In this document: positions 37,180 through 47,796 of the stretch, one piece after another
Layout: each line of letters opens with the position of its first letter
Position numbering within the stretch: the stretch's first letter is position 1
Assembly: GCA_021613375.1 (NCBI GenBank)
Contig: CM038705.1
Coordinates: 4,283,864-4,347,863 of the forward strand
DNA from: Megaleporinus macrocephalus
Lineage: Eukaryota > Chordata > Actinopteri > Characiformes > Anostomidae
Direction: 5' to 3'
DNA length: 64,000 bases
Translations under genes and position numbers: made by a program
The notes under the pieces: generated by a model
Databases searched by the model: none
Told to the model about the DNA's origin: nothing
What the model saw: only the letters and a program-made list of their open reading frames with translations

Positions 37180-38285
37180 TTAAACTTACAAAATTCTGTA
37201 AACTTGTAAAACCAAAAGACAATTAACAATAAAAATAATTTTGTCTTACTATAACTGACAAAAACTGCACTTTACAAAATGAAAGATATCTAAAAATATA
37301 AGAGATTTTTAAATTTGTATTAGCTTTAATGCACCAAATTCCACAAATCATCTGATTCCACCTAGAATGTAATTTAACCCCATATGGTTATATAAGGGGC
37401 ATTGAGATTTTTGAATATTTTCTTAATTTTGCCTTTAAAGGCACTTGCATGTAACATAATACCCACATATTTTATGTGAAAATATTCAGAACCGTCTCAG
37501 CTGCCTCAATAACGAGGAAATAAGTGACCAGAAGCAAGTATGAAAAAATTATCTGGTCCTAAACCTGAAAAACTTAAAGTCTGATTTTAAAATTCTTCAT
37601 ATATCTTGTAAAAAATTTATTTTCCTTATGTGGACAAACTGTTTTGGTGCTTCACATGGATTTACCAGAGTCTTAGCTTCACATCAGTAGTTGAATGTAT
37701 GAATAAAATTGTATACAAATGTAATATATTGTCTAAAATTAATTTCTGTAAAAGCGTTTCTTGAGTAGAATTTTGTTATTCTACTTGATACAGCAGTCAA
37801 CAGCAAGAAACTTGGACATAAACATAAAAAAACACTGTTCATTAGTAAATGTTTACTGTATAAATGTCTGTTCATTAGAAAATGCTTATTTTAACATATA
37901 AAATCATTAAATCCATACAAAATAAAAAACGAACTACATACACCATTTTTTTCTTATTTGTTCTGTGTGTCCACGGTTGTTTAGCGATTTCCTGAAAGCC
38001 CATTGGTCAGCTTTACACAAAACACACAATGACCAATGAGACAAAAGAGGCAGACTGGGTTGCTCATTTTTGATAGGCTCATAACTCCGGACGTAAGGGT
38101 TAAACTTACAAAATTCTGTAAACATGTAAAACCAAAGACAATTAACAATAAAATAACTTTGTCTTACTATAACTGACAAAAACTGCACTTTACAATATGG
38201 AAGATTTCTAAAAGTATTAGTGATTTTTAAATTTGTAATAGCTCTAATGCAATAAAGTCCTGATTCTATCTAGAATTTAATCTAA
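37180..38285. repeat. Direct repeats of about 190 bp flanking a 0.72-kb segment, with TTAA at the joints
   Basis: 37180-37377 and 38100-38282 align closely (TTAAACTTACAAAATTCTGT, ACAATTAACAATAAAA, TTTGTCTTACTATAACTGAC, AAAAACTGCACTTTACAA). TTAA sits at 37180, at the inner joint 37374-37377 (before CCCATATGG), and at 38100-38103 (after GTAAGGG). The inner part, 37378-38099, could be another TTAA-targeting element, but its ends match only weakly (CCCATATGG against CCCTTACGT). Confidence 0.6.
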
Positions 38286-38427
38286 GATGATAATTTATGC
38301 TCAATAATTTGCAAAATAATGGCTTAAACATTCCTACTGAGCATAATTACTAATAATATTAATATATTATTATTACTAATCATATTAATGTGAATATAAA
38401 TATTTTCACATAACAGAACATCTATAA

Positions 38428-38655
38428 CAGAGGTCACTAACTGGCGGTTGGCGGTCCGTGTCCGGACCCAGGCATTGGCCCCAAACTGATAAACTATTGA
38501 GGGGAATTTAATTCTAATATTGTTTATTTAAAAAGTGGCAGAACTTTTCTGGGCTTTATGGTATACGGCTTTGCGGCGCAGTAAACTCACAGTCCAATCA
38601 CGTGTGTTTTAAGATCACCAAAAGCTCCTCAGCCAACCAGATCTGTGCAGATTCG
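38428..38655 (+). mobile_element. hAT-like element fragment, copy 2
   Basis: Opens CAGAGGTCACTAACTGGCGG, then GTCCGTGTCCGGACCC, AAACTGATAAACTATTGAGG and CCAGATCTGTGCAGATTCG. It is the inverted counterpart of 4440-4669. How far it extends to the right is unknown, and no coding capacity is seen. Confidence 0.6.
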
Positions 38656-39304
38656 AAGCGAGAACAGCAGTCGGAGAATAAAATTAGTTTAAAGTAGCTC
38701 TTGTTTTTATTGAAGTGAGTAAAAACATTTATTACAAGTTTAGAAATAATTCATTCAGTTCAGCATTTAAACAGTAAATATACTGAAATATACTGAACGG
38801 TATGCGTGATGTGTTGGTGTTTCAGTAGCTGATGGTATAAGGACCTTACTGAACTCTAAACACCCAGTTACATACAGTTTATAATGATTAAAGAATAAGA
38901 TTTTAATAAATCCCCAAAATGTGTTCATTAAAATAAAGTGTGACGAATTTTTTGTATTTTTAAGAAAAACTAAATTCTGTCTGTTTTCTGTCTGCGAAGC
39001 TCTCTGATTGGCCAGGACTTCAGAAGCTGGACGGAAGGCTTCACATGTTACTACCAGCATTATTAGAAAACGACACCATCAACCACACTTCACATTGGGC
39101 TTATGAAGAAATTACTACTACTGAAAGTTCTTGATACGTCACTGAAGGTTATTAAGAGCCAAAGTTCCGTTGAGCTGTTAGGAATGGAAAACAGTGGCGG
39201 CGGCAGCTCCAGACACTAAGACAATACATACAAGACTGAATATCATCATCGCTGTCCAAATAAAAACAAGTAACTTTACAGGAAAAGATAAAAGATAAAA
39301 ACAT
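38656..39304. other. AT-rich intron, nothing identified
   Basis: May include the unrecognised remainder of the hAT-like element. A 97-codon minus-strand frame (38767-39060) has no support. Confidence 0.4.
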
Positions 39305-39425
39305 TCTTCACTTTCAATGTAAGTCAATGGAACCGAAGCTATTTTGGAGCGTTTCTATTGGTCTGTTCATTATGAAATTCTCACTCAGTGTGCATAACCG
39401 CTGTCACATTCGAATGATGTAGAAA
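39305..39425 (-). repeat. Dispersed repeat family A
   Basis: TTTCAATGTAAGTCAATGGA, AGCTATTTTGGAGCGTTTCT, ATTGGTCTGTTCATTATGAA, ending ATTCGAATGATGTAGAAAAA. Confidence 0.88.
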
Positions 39426-39470
39426 AAAATAAAAAAATAAATAAATCAAAAATAAAAAATAAATAACTAA

Positions 39471-39474
<4 letters not shown>

Positions 39475-39542
<68 letters not shown>

Positions 39543-39554
39543 AAGAAAAAAGAA

Positions 39555-39642
<88 letters not shown>
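39475..39642. repeat. Two (AT)n blocks around an A-rich core
   Basis: About 30 AT units, then AAAAGAAAGAAAAAAG, then about 40 AT units. The block lies between two family A copies in the same orientation. Confidence 0.95.
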
Positions 39643-39645
<3 letters not shown>

Positions 39646-39770
39646 CCAATGGAACCAGAATTTTTCTGAAGCTATTTTGGAGCATTTCTATTGGTCCGTT
39701 CATCATGAAATTCTCAGTCAATGTGAACAACAGCTGTTGTGTTCGAATGATGTTGAAAAATAAAAATCAA
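39643..39770 (-). repeat. Dispersed repeat family A
   Basis: GCCAATGGAACCAGAATTTT, AGCTATTTTGGAGCATTTCT, ATTGGTCCGTTCATCATGAA, TCGAATGATGTTGAAAAATA. Near duplicate of the copy at 39305. Confidence 0.9.
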
Positions 39771-39772
39771 GA

Positions 39773-40052
39773 TACCGTATCGGTGCCGATACTGCCATTT
39801 ACACACAGTATCGGTATCGGCAATAGAGAGCGCCAATACCATGAAGCCTATTGATGCGCACGCGTCACAGCGACTTCATTCTAGCAAGCACAAAATACAA
39901 CATATAAAAGTGGAACACTATAAATATCAGGATTTATAGCCATATATCGAGCATTTAAGTCAGAGTTGGTATCGGTATCGGTACTCAGGATCAGCAGACA
40001 CCTGAAAAGCTGGTATTGGTAAAGAAAAAGTGATATCGGTGCATCCCTATAT
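39773..40052. mobile_element. hAT-like MITE fragment (GATGCACCGATA terminus)
   Basis: The right end, read on the minus strand, is AGGGATGCACCGATATCAC, a terminus common among fish hAT-type MITEs. The body is full of TATCGGTATCGG motifs. A matching left terminus is absent, so the copy is truncated. Confidence 0.55.
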
Positions 40053-40875
40053 ATTTATATACTAATGTTTGTTAGAAGCTTCTAATACACCATATAGACT
40101 GAGATCTGCTCGGCTCTGATAGTTACCACTGCAGTAAACTCGGTCTTAACTCCACGGATTACAGCCCTGCTGGCTGCGGCTGTCTGAGGAAAAGCAGAGA
40201 TGTTCTCAGAATGTTTGGAATGCGTTTGTAAGAGTGGATCTAAATCAGAAAGCAGTAGGACCGAACACTGTCCCGCGTAAATGGAGGAGAGAAGCTGGAA
40301 CAGTGTAAAATATCACACTGAATATTAGAGTATTAGAGCAATGTTTGAAATAAAGCCAAATCCAAACATGGCATGCTGTGGAAAGTCAGCCAGAAATACC
40401 AAACGGTCTCAATAACCTATAAAAGCAGTTATTTCAATTCATTTACACTGTGCAAAACAAAGAAAACACAATTAAACTCTGACAAAGTTACAAAATCAGT
40501 AGCTAGTCTGGCTTTACAACTTCATATTTGAGTCCATCTAAGTTTCAACTGGGGCTACATTCAAGATATGAATAAAAATAATTAAAGTAATGACTTTGCA
40601 TTAATAGAGCTAGTATTTTAGCATTCATTTTAATATAAATGTGTCTCTAGGTTAGCAATAACAAAGTCGCTGAGTTTGTATTAATAAGCTAATGCAATAC
40701 AAGTTCACAGAGCCAGTAAGTCAGCATTAATAAAGCTAATAAACTTGCGTTCATTTAAGTAAACACATCTTAGACTTAGTATTAATAAGCTAATGCATTA
40801 TTATTAACAAAGTAATACGGTGGTATTGATAAAGCTAACATGTTAGCACGAATAAAGTCCTTAAGTTAGCTTTAA
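40053..40875. other. Intron with degenerate TTAATAAAGCTAAT-type repeats
   Basis: From about 40560 onward ATTAATAAGCTAATGCA and GCATTAATAAAGCTAATAA recur irregularly. The part before that is plain AT-rich intron with no recognised feature. Confidence 0.5.
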
Positions 40876-41175
40876 TAAAAGCCCACAGGACACTGCTGTC
40901 TGGATAGTTTTGGTTGGTGGACGATTCTCAGTCCAGCAGTGACACTGAGAGTGTTTAAACACTCCAGCAGCAGCAGCAGCACTGCTGAGTCTGATCCACT
41001 CACACCAGCACAACACGCATACATAACACATCACCACCACGTCAGTGTCTTCTTTATAATACCTCCACAGTGGTGGTCCTGTGGGGGTCCTGATCATTAA
41101 AGAACGGAGTAATAAAGTATACAGAGAATCAGATGAACTACAGTCTGTAAGTGTAGAACTACAGTGCTCCTATAT
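40876..41175. repeat. Dispersed element family B, copy 5 (partial)
   Basis: Begins at GCCCACAGGACACTGCTGTC and includes GTGGACGATTCTCAGTCCAG, ACACTCCAGCAGCAGCAGCA and GGTCCTGATCATTAAAGAAC. The left half is missing. Confidence 0.88.
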
Positions 41176-41255
41176 TGTATAGACACTGTAGAAACTAATA
41201 AAAGTTAATAGAATATATATTATATTAATAGAATATAAGTTTCTATAGTATCTGC

Positions 41256-41321
<66 letters not shown>
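41256..41321. repeat. (AT)n then (GATA)n microsatellite
   Basis: A short TATATA run followed by about 12 GATA units. Confidence 0.95.
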
Positions 41322-41322
<1 letters not shown>

Positions 41323-41992
41323 TCTCAACATCACATGATTAAAGGAGAAAACTAACTGTGGGAGTTGAACAATATAGTGATATATTTATTGTTACTGTGA
41401 TAAATTATATCATAATAAATGTCATAATGTACTTTCATATACAGGCTTATCAATACACTAAATATCTGCATGTCTGATTGAACAGCATAACTGATATTGT
41501 GTAAATGGATTTCGAGCAGCCCTGAATTGAAACCTTTTTAAAGTATCTACAGTATATGGATTCATATTATTTCATAAACATGGCACCACTCTTAATAACA
41601 AATATTGTGGCACGCCGGGTATCACAAAGTTCTTATTGTATTAGAGCAATGTGTATTTAATGTGGAGAAAGGTGTATAATTTTATATTTCAGTCACAGAA
41701 GAAGAAGTGAGTGAGAGGCCGGTTTGGTCCAGTCAGCTGGGTCAGATTTTTCCTGCCATTGTTAATGAGCAGCAACAGACAGGAAGTGGAGAAACAGGAC
41801 CTTGGTGAGGTCAGCCAATCAGAGGCAGCCATGAGATCAATTAATTGGCACCTTATGTGGCGTGAGACACCACCCCCACAGTAATTTATTATTAATAATA
41901 ATAATAATTTATTTGTTATACATTTAAAATATGCCAATTTTACCATTCCATCAGCAGAGTGTAAAATTAAAGGGGGTCTATTATTAGGAATA

Positions 41993-41997
<5 letters not shown>
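41322..41997. other. AT-rich intron, nothing identified
   Basis: No gene or repeat is recognised apart from short AATAAT runs near 41893. Confidence 0.4.

Positions 41998-42067
<70 letters not shown>
41998..42067. repeat. (CA)n(TA)n compound microsatellite
   Basis: About 24 CA units followed by about 9 AT units. Confidence 0.95.
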
Positions 42068-42164
42068 CAGAAATTCATACCAGCATTACAAGAATAAATT
42101 AGTTTATCAGTAGTCAGTAGTGATTACTAAACTGAGTACTGAACTGAATAAACATTAAAAGAAT

Positions 42165-43190
42165 TATTCAGTATCTACTATAAAATCACTCAATACCTAC
42201 TATTAATTATTCAGCATGCACTATGAATTATTCAGTACCTACTAGCAATTATTCATTATCTACTATAAATCATTCAGTATCTACTTTAATTGATTCAGTA
42301 TCTACTATAAATGATTCAGTATGCATTATGAATTATTCAGCACCTACTAGGAATGATTCATTAGCTACTAAAATTAATTCGGTATCTACTATAAATCCTT
42401 CAGTATTTTATAATTGATTCAGTATGCATTATGAATTATTCAGTACCTACTACAAATAATTCAGCATCTACTATAAATTATTCAGTAGCTGTTAAGAGTT
42501 ATTCAGTAAACACAATTCATTTGTCAGTTAATACCGGTATTAATTATTTAGCAGGTGCTATGAATGATTCAGTATCTACTATAATTAAACCAGTATCTAC
42601 TATAATTGATTCCATATACATTATGAATTATTCAGTACCTACTATGAATTATCCAGTATCTCAGTATCTGCTACAAATAATTCAGCATCTACTGTAAATT
42701 AATCAGCAGGTGCTACGAATGATTCAGTATCTACTATAATGAATTCAGTGTCTACTATAATTAAACCAGTATCTACTATAATTGATTCTGTATGCATTAT
42801 GAATTATTCAGTACCTACTTTGAATTATTTAGTATCTCAGTATCTGCTACAAATAATTCAGCAGCTACTATATATTATTCAGTAGCTGTTCTGAGTTATT
42901 CAGTAAACACAATTCATTTGTCAGTAACCAGTATGAATTATTCAGCAGGTGCTATGAATGATTCAGTATCTACTATAATTAAACCAGTATCTACTATAAT
43001 TGATTCCATATGCATTATGAAATATTCAGTACCTACTATGAATTATTCAGTATCTCAGTATCTACTACAAACAATTCAGCATCTACAATAAATAATTCAG
43101 TAGCTGTTTGAGTTATTCAGTAAAAACAATGAATTCGTCAGTAACCAGTATGAATGATTCAGTAGCTGCTATGAATGATTCAGTGAAGAC
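42165..43190. repeat. 21-bp minisatellite, copy II, with higher-order blocks
   Basis: Units like ATTCAGTATCTACTATAAAT. A longer block containing ATTAAACCAGTATCTACTAT recurs at about 42584, 42760 and 42978. The array ends about 100 bp downstream of exon C on the gene strand. It shares its motif and orientation with 24480-25470. Confidence 0.9.
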
Positions 43191-43286
43191 ACTATGAAGG
43201 TAATAAATATATGTTATGCATATTAAACCTAAAGGACCACCCATATACCCCATACGCCAGTGTGAGAAGTCAGTGTGCGCCCTCAC

Positions 43287-43400
43287 CTCGGCAGGTCTCT
43301 CAGCAGGTTTGAGAGGGCTGTGGAGGACCTTGGCCAGTTTCTGGACCATCTCCATCCGCCTGATTTCCTGCGAGTGGGGGAATCCAGCCGGAGGGCCGCT
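43287..43400 (-). CDS. rapgef5: rapgef5 exon C (phase 0 to 0)
   Basis: A 114-bp exon with a textbook acceptor (TTTTCTCTGTCTCTCCTGCACTGCAG, shown only in part: CTCTCCTGCACTGCAG) and donor GCCGAG|GTGAGG. In the chain frame it reads SGPPAGFPHSQEIRRMEMVQ, then KLAKVLHS and KPAERPAE. The helix EIRRMEMVQKLAK resembles the IELVQKLA stretch I recall from the RAPGEF5 linker. It enters in phase 0 from exon G and leaves in phase 0 toward exon B. A second frame is open too, but exon G requires this one. The 21.5-kb intron that follows is packed with repeats. Confidence 0.82.
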
Positions 43401-43812
43401 CTGCAGTGCAGGAGAGACAGAGAAAACAAACCTGAGGCCGCAGTCCCACGCCATGGTCACTCAGAAACACAGCCCACTAATATATCCGTCCACTCTGAGT
43501 GCCAGCTAAGACCGTGGTCCAGAGCAGAGGCTTCACAGAGCTTCAGATCGCAGCACTGGAAGGCTTGTGAGGGTCTCTACACACTGTTGAAAGAACCTGC
43601 CCTTCTCTTTTCTCTTATATCCCCTCTCATTCACAGAGCCCAGGGGTGGGGGGGGGCAGGAAACATCTGCCAGCTGCTCCAGGCCGGGATAGGAAGTTTC
43701 ACAATCTCCAGAAAGCGGGAGAAACCCCTGTCTGGAGCGTGGAAGGGTGGACATGTCATGTCATATAGCGCGATTACATCTACTGCTGTTAAATGCTTTG
43801 TTATAAAGACAA
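43401..43812. other. rapgef5: Intron between exons G and C, unique part
   Basis: Contains the acceptor tract of exon C and otherwise single-copy DNA with a G-run near 43646. No other exon fits the reading phase. Confidence 0.5.
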
Positions 43813-44905
43813 TATGGCCAAAAGTATGTAGACACTCTTTCTAATTCAGAGGTTTCAGCCCCACCCAAATCAAGCACATAGACACACAGTATACACAAAC
43901 ATCAGCAGCTTGATTCTTCATACTGAACAGCTCAGCGACTGTAAACGTAGCACTGTCATAAGACGCCACCTTCTCCACAAGTCTCTGCTAGAGCTGCCCC
44001 GGACAACTGTAAGTGCTATTATTGGAGCAACAACAGCTCAGCCACGATGCAGGAGACCATGCAAACTCACACAGTGGGGTTTATTCTCAGTTGAACCCCT
44101 GAAGGCAACACCAGTACAAGAATTGTGCGAGGAGAGCTTCATGAAACGTAATGCTCTCTAGGGTGCCGTAAAGCTCCGCCACTGGATTCTGGAGTGGTGT
44201 AAAGCTCCACCACTGGATTCTGGAGTGGTGTAAAGCTCCACCACAGGACACTGGAGTGGTGTAAAGTTCCACCACTGGACCCTGGAGTGGTGTAAAGTTC
44301 CACCACTGGACCCTGGAGTGGTGTAAAGTTCCACCACTGGACCCTGGAGTGGTGTAAAGTTCCGCCAGTGGATTCTAGAGTGGTGCCAAGCTCTACCATT
44401 GGATTCTAGAGTGGTGTAAATCTCCACCACTGGATTCTGGAGTGGTGTAAAGCTCTGCCACTGGACCCTGGAGTGGTGTAAAGTTCCGCCACTGGATTCT
44501 AGAGTGGTGCAAAGCTCTACCATTGGATTCTAGAGTGGTGTAAAGCTCTGCCACTGGATTCTGGAGTGGTGTAAAGCTCCGCCACTGGACTCTGAGGGGG
44601 TGTCAAGCTCCAGCACTGAACTCCAGTGGGGTGTTAAGCTCCACCACTGTACTCTGGAGGGGTGTAAAGCTCCACCACTGTACTTTGGAGGGGTGTAAAG
44701 CTCCGCCACTGGACTCCAGTGGGGTGTAAAGCTCCGCCACTGGACTCCAGTGGGGTGTACTCTGTTTTCTGGAGTGATGAAAAGCCAGCTGGCAGTCTGA
44801 TTGATGAATCCTGGACAAGTTTTCATTCTGGAATGCATAGTGCTAACAGTTTGGAGGAGGGGGGATAATGGGTCTGGGGCTCTCAGAATCAGCGTGGCAC
44901 CTCCT
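43813..44905 (+). pseudogene. Tc1/mariner-like transposase remnant
   Basis: The left end has ATGGCCAAAAGTATGTAGAC, the terminal motif of a common fish Tc1-like family. Next come GAGCTGCCCCGGACAACTGT, GGAGCAACAACAGCTCAGCC and GGAGAGCTTCATGAAACG, from the helix-turn-helix half of the transposase. After the tandem array the gene resumes: TTTTCTGGAGTGATGAAAAG, TGGCAGTCTGATTGATGAAT, GGAATGCATAGTGCTAAC and GGGATAATGGGTCTGGGGCT, from the start of the DDE domain. Stops, frameshifts, the internal array and loss of the 3' part make it inactive. Identity rests on my memory of the family. Confidence 0.8.
44163..44757. repeat. 31-bp minisatellite inside the transposase remnant
   Basis: About 19 units of GTAAAGCTCCGCCACTGGAT plus TCTGGAGTGGT. 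Successive TAAAGCTCC positions 44169 and 44200 give the 31-bp period. The unit is the transposase segment that encodes roughly EWCKAPPLDSG. Since 31 is not a multiple of three, the array rotates through all frames. Confidence 0.92.
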
Positions 44906-45039
44906 GGATTTGGGATTTGTGTTTAATGGCCTGTAGAGGGTCCTAATAAATAAACTGCTTTGATGATAGTCATTAATGAATGAATGTTTAACTTCATAGG
45001 GATCTCAAAATGTCTAATAATTAATAGCTTAAGAAGTCA
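44906..45039. other. Short unique intron
   Basis: Nothing recognised. Confidence 0.4.
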
Positions 45040-45455
45040 TTCAGGGTGGTTTGGTTAAAAGTGGATGATATGACATTACGATATCCTTTCATACCAACAG
45101 CAGACATCCATCTTTAAATGCTCCCTCACAGGAAGTCATAACATGAAAAAGTCATGACAACACCGTCTGATGATAGTTTTGGCTTTCAAACCAATTCATG
45201 GTGGAGGGATACATACAGAGCTTTGTGAGGCTTAAACTAGTCCCAATTTAAAACCTATTACTTTCAGATTTTCCATATTTCATATATTCATATAAAGACA
45301 CATGTAGGTTCACTGGTGGGCATTTGTGTTGTAGACGTGAAGACGTCTGGTTCCCTTCACCACCACTGTAAAGATATCAGCATAAATAAGCTTGTCTACA
45401 ACAAACGCACCCTGAATTATGGAGAAATTTCAAAATATTGGTGGAATTCCCCTTT
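45040..45455 (+). repeat. Dispersed repeat family D, copy 3
   Basis: AAATGCTCCCTCACAGGAAG, TTCATGGTGGAGGGATACAT, GTAGGTTCACTGGTGGGCAT and CCCTTCACCACCACTGTAAA in the same order as copy 1. Its GGTGGTG motif is not amplified here. Confidence 0.85.
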
Positions 45456-45847
45456 AAATACATTCATGCTTCTCCATTTGAATCTAGATTTTTAAATCTA
45501 GGAGGGTTTTATTGCGAGAGCAACAATGTACACCTGCGCATACATACAAACACAGGCGTATATGCCGAGTGCAGACTTCCTGGACAGAGCGCGACTGACC
45601 TCAGCGTTCAAAGTGAGGGAAGCAGAGAGGAATGTGCTCGCTCGGCCGTCCACGGCGGAGGAATTCCACATTTGCGCTAATGTCTATATAAAGAAGTGGA
45701 ACCTCATCTGAGACCGGCACGGTCAGCGTAGCTAGAACACTTCACATTCCACACCTCAGTATGGAGAACAATGAACTATTATCTAAGAGCGGAGGAGAAA
45801 TAACTCCAACTCTATGACTTCACAGTACGGATAAATGAGTGAACCAC
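45456..45847. other. Single-copy intronic segment, possible noncoding element
   Basis: GC-balanced around 45520-45720. Plus-strand frames of 61 and 80 codons lack support. No repeat is recognised. Confidence 0.35.
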
Positions 45848-46372
45848 AGGACCACCAGAGAGCAGATACTATTAGGGAGGTGGGTCATTCTCAGCACTGC
45901 AGTGACACTGACGTGGTGGTGGTGTGTTAGTTAGTGTGTTGTGCTGATGAGAGTGGATCAGACACAGCAGTGCTGCTGCTGAACTGAGAACCGTCCACCA
46001 ACCAAAACTATCCAGACAGCAGTGTCCTGTGGGCGGCGTCCTGCGTCCACTGATGAAGAACTAGAGGAACACAAACTGTGCAGCAGCAGATGAGCTACTG
46101 TCTCTGACTCTACATCTACAAGGTGGACCAGCAAGTAGTAGGAGTGTCTAATAGAGTGGACAGTGAGTGGACACAGTGTTTAAACACTCCAGCAGCAGCA
46201 CTGCTGTGTCTGATCCACTCACACCAGCACAACACACACAACTAACACACCACTACCATGTCAGTGTCACTGCAGCGCTGAGAATGGCCCACCTCCCTAA
46301 TAGTATCTGCTCTGTGGTGGTCCTGTGGGGGTCCTGATCATTAAAGAACAGAGTAATAAAGTATACAGAGTG
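45848..46372. repeat. Dispersed element family B, copy 6
   Basis: A nearly complete inner palindrome, from CAGATACTATTAGGGAGGTG through GTGGACCAGCAAGTAGTAGG and on to GGTCCTGATCATTAAAGAAC and TAATAAAGTATACAGAG. It stops within 30 bases of the exon G donor. Confidence 0.9.
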
Positions 46373-46400
46373 CTCTTATATGGAGCTCTCATTACTGTAC

Positions 46401-46471
46401 CTTCTTCTCACTGGAGAACAGAGTCTGAGCTGGAGGGTCTGCGCAGGGGTCCGGACTGGTGTCCTCAATCG
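46401..46471 (-). CDS. rapgef5: rapgef5 exon G (phase 1 to 0)
   Basis: A 71-bp exon after the acceptor TTTTTTTAACAG and before the donor AAGAAG|GTACAG. With the single base carried over from exon E it reads A-IEDTSPDPCADPPAQTLFS-SEKK. The AIED start fits the (S/A)AIE motif I recall after the linker helix of RAPGEF5, and the remainder is a Pro/Asp/Ser-rich disordered spacer. Incoming phase 1 and outgoing phase 0 are exactly what exons E and C need. An (ATT)n tract lies just upstream and a family B copy just downstream. Confidence 0.75.
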
Positions 46472-46482
46472 CTGTTAAAAAA

Positions 46483-46533
46483 ATATATATTATTATTATT
46501 ATTATTATTAATAATAATAATAATAATAATAAT
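46483..46533. repeat. (ATT)n/(AAT)n inverted microsatellite
   Basis: TATTATTATTATTATTA meets TAATAATAATAATAATA, a perfect palindrome a few bases upstream of exon G's acceptor on the gene strand. Confidence 0.92.
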
Positions 46534-46769
46534 TTAACAATACTACACACTATAGTGAGAGAACCACTAATGATGACTCACTATTAAAGGGCCCATACCA
46601 TTACTTTTACACACAGCCCACTTTGTGATGTCAACTCATTTGCATATGTACGTCTATTCAGCCTATCATTAATAAAGAGGCTTGATAGACAAGCTTATGT
46701 ATGTGTCATGCAGCTTTATGAACTGTACACACTGGAGGAGTATATGTACAAGTTATCCACTCCTGCTTT

Positions 46770-47254
46770 TAGGGGTGGGCGATATGGCCCTACAGTAATA
46801 TCACGATATTTTATGGTATTTTTATGGTACGATACTCTTGGCGATATGACAAAACATTGAATTTAAAACATATTTAAAGAATACACTACTGCAACAAAAT
46901 GAAAATTAAATTTTATTATAGCATACGATATGATATGGCACACCCCTAACTGAGATATTAAAAAATACAAGAATTTTCATCAGATTGTAACAGAAGTCAA
47001 TGATCCAGAATGTCACGATATTAAATAATTAAATATTAAATGATACTGGACTGATAAAATCTGTCTCTAGTAGATATAGAATGGGAAATGAGAAAAGTGT
47101 GAATTTTTCTTTTGCTAAAAACAGTAAAAAGTAGTACCTGATGTGATAATTAGTGATGGGTGATATGGTACGATATTTCAGGGTATAATATCATTTACGA
47201 TATTCAAAAATGTTGGCGATATTATTGTGTACGATACAATATGGCCCACCCCTA
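46770..47254. mobile_element. hAT-type MITE with 8-bp target duplication
   Basis: The termini are TAGGGGTGGGCGATATGG and, on the other strand, TAGGGGTGGGCCATATTG. CCTGCTTT flanks it on both sides (46762-46769 and 47255-47262), the 8-bp duplication expected of hAT insertion. At 485 bp there is no coding capacity. Inside are many GATAT/ACGATA motifs and a second terminus-like block near 46937 (GGCACACCCCTAA), so it may be a composite. It lies in the intron between exons E and G. Confidence 0.9.
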
Positions 47255-47343
47255 CCTGCTTTATATAGTGCTATGCATGTGATTATAACCCATTATTAGC
47301 ATGTATACACAACTAAGCCTGGCATTATAAAGCATGTAACAGC

Positions 47344-47346
<3 letters not shown>

Positions 47347-47378
<32 letters not shown>

Positions 47379-47390
47379 TAATAACAATGC
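47347..47390. repeat. (ATA)n microsatellite
   Basis: ATAATAATAA run with two ACA interruptions. Confidence 0.95.
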
Positions 47391-47505
47391 ATTATGAATG
47401 CGCTATTCACAGGAGGTGTTAACTTCTTAGCCATCTACAGTAACTGTACTATCCCCCCCGACAGTTATCCTGGTGCACAGCGGAGTGAAGAGGTAAGAGA
47501 GTTAC

Positions 47506-47557
47506 CTGCTCTGCTCTGGGCCTTGCGAGCCAGCGCTGCCACCAGTTCACTCTGCAC
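47506..47557 (-). CDS. rapgef5: rapgef5 exon E: EPAC-like linker helix (phase 0 to 1)
   Basis: A 52-bp exon between the acceptor CTGTGTTTTAAACAG and the donor AGAGCAG|GTAACT. In phase it reads VQSELVAALARKAQSRA. Joined to exon F this gives ALERLTSTVQSELVAALA, which parallels the ALSHLSTTVKRELAGVL segment I recall following the DEP domain in EPAC2 and the RLTSAVQRELAA segment of RAPGEF5. In EPACs this segment leads to a cyclic-nucleotide-binding domain, which RAPGEF5 lacks. The exon is short but the phase and helix pattern are convincing. Confidence 0.82.
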
Positions 47558-47796
47558 CTGTTTAAAACACAGAGCTTTAGCAGGAGCTTCCAGCAGCGCG
47601 CGGTAAACCTGACCTCGCACACTGCAATCAAGCGCACGCTACAGTAACGCAAACGAGCCGCAGCCTGCAGGGTCATTACAGCCTGATCAGCCGAGGCCTG
47701 AGAGATACCTCACTGCTCCGCCCTGATCTCCGTGTGCTGGATCAGCACCGAGCATCATTCAGACACGCCTCCCTCAACAGACTCATACACAAGTAG
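47558..47796. other. rapgef5: Intron flank of exon E
   Basis: Single-copy DNA holding the acceptor side of exon E. No other feature is recognised. Confidence 0.5.

Noticed and set aside
43275..43844. 189-codon plus frame overlapping exon C
   Set aside because: It is the antisense of exon C and its flanks. The splice signals and phase chain are on the minus strand.
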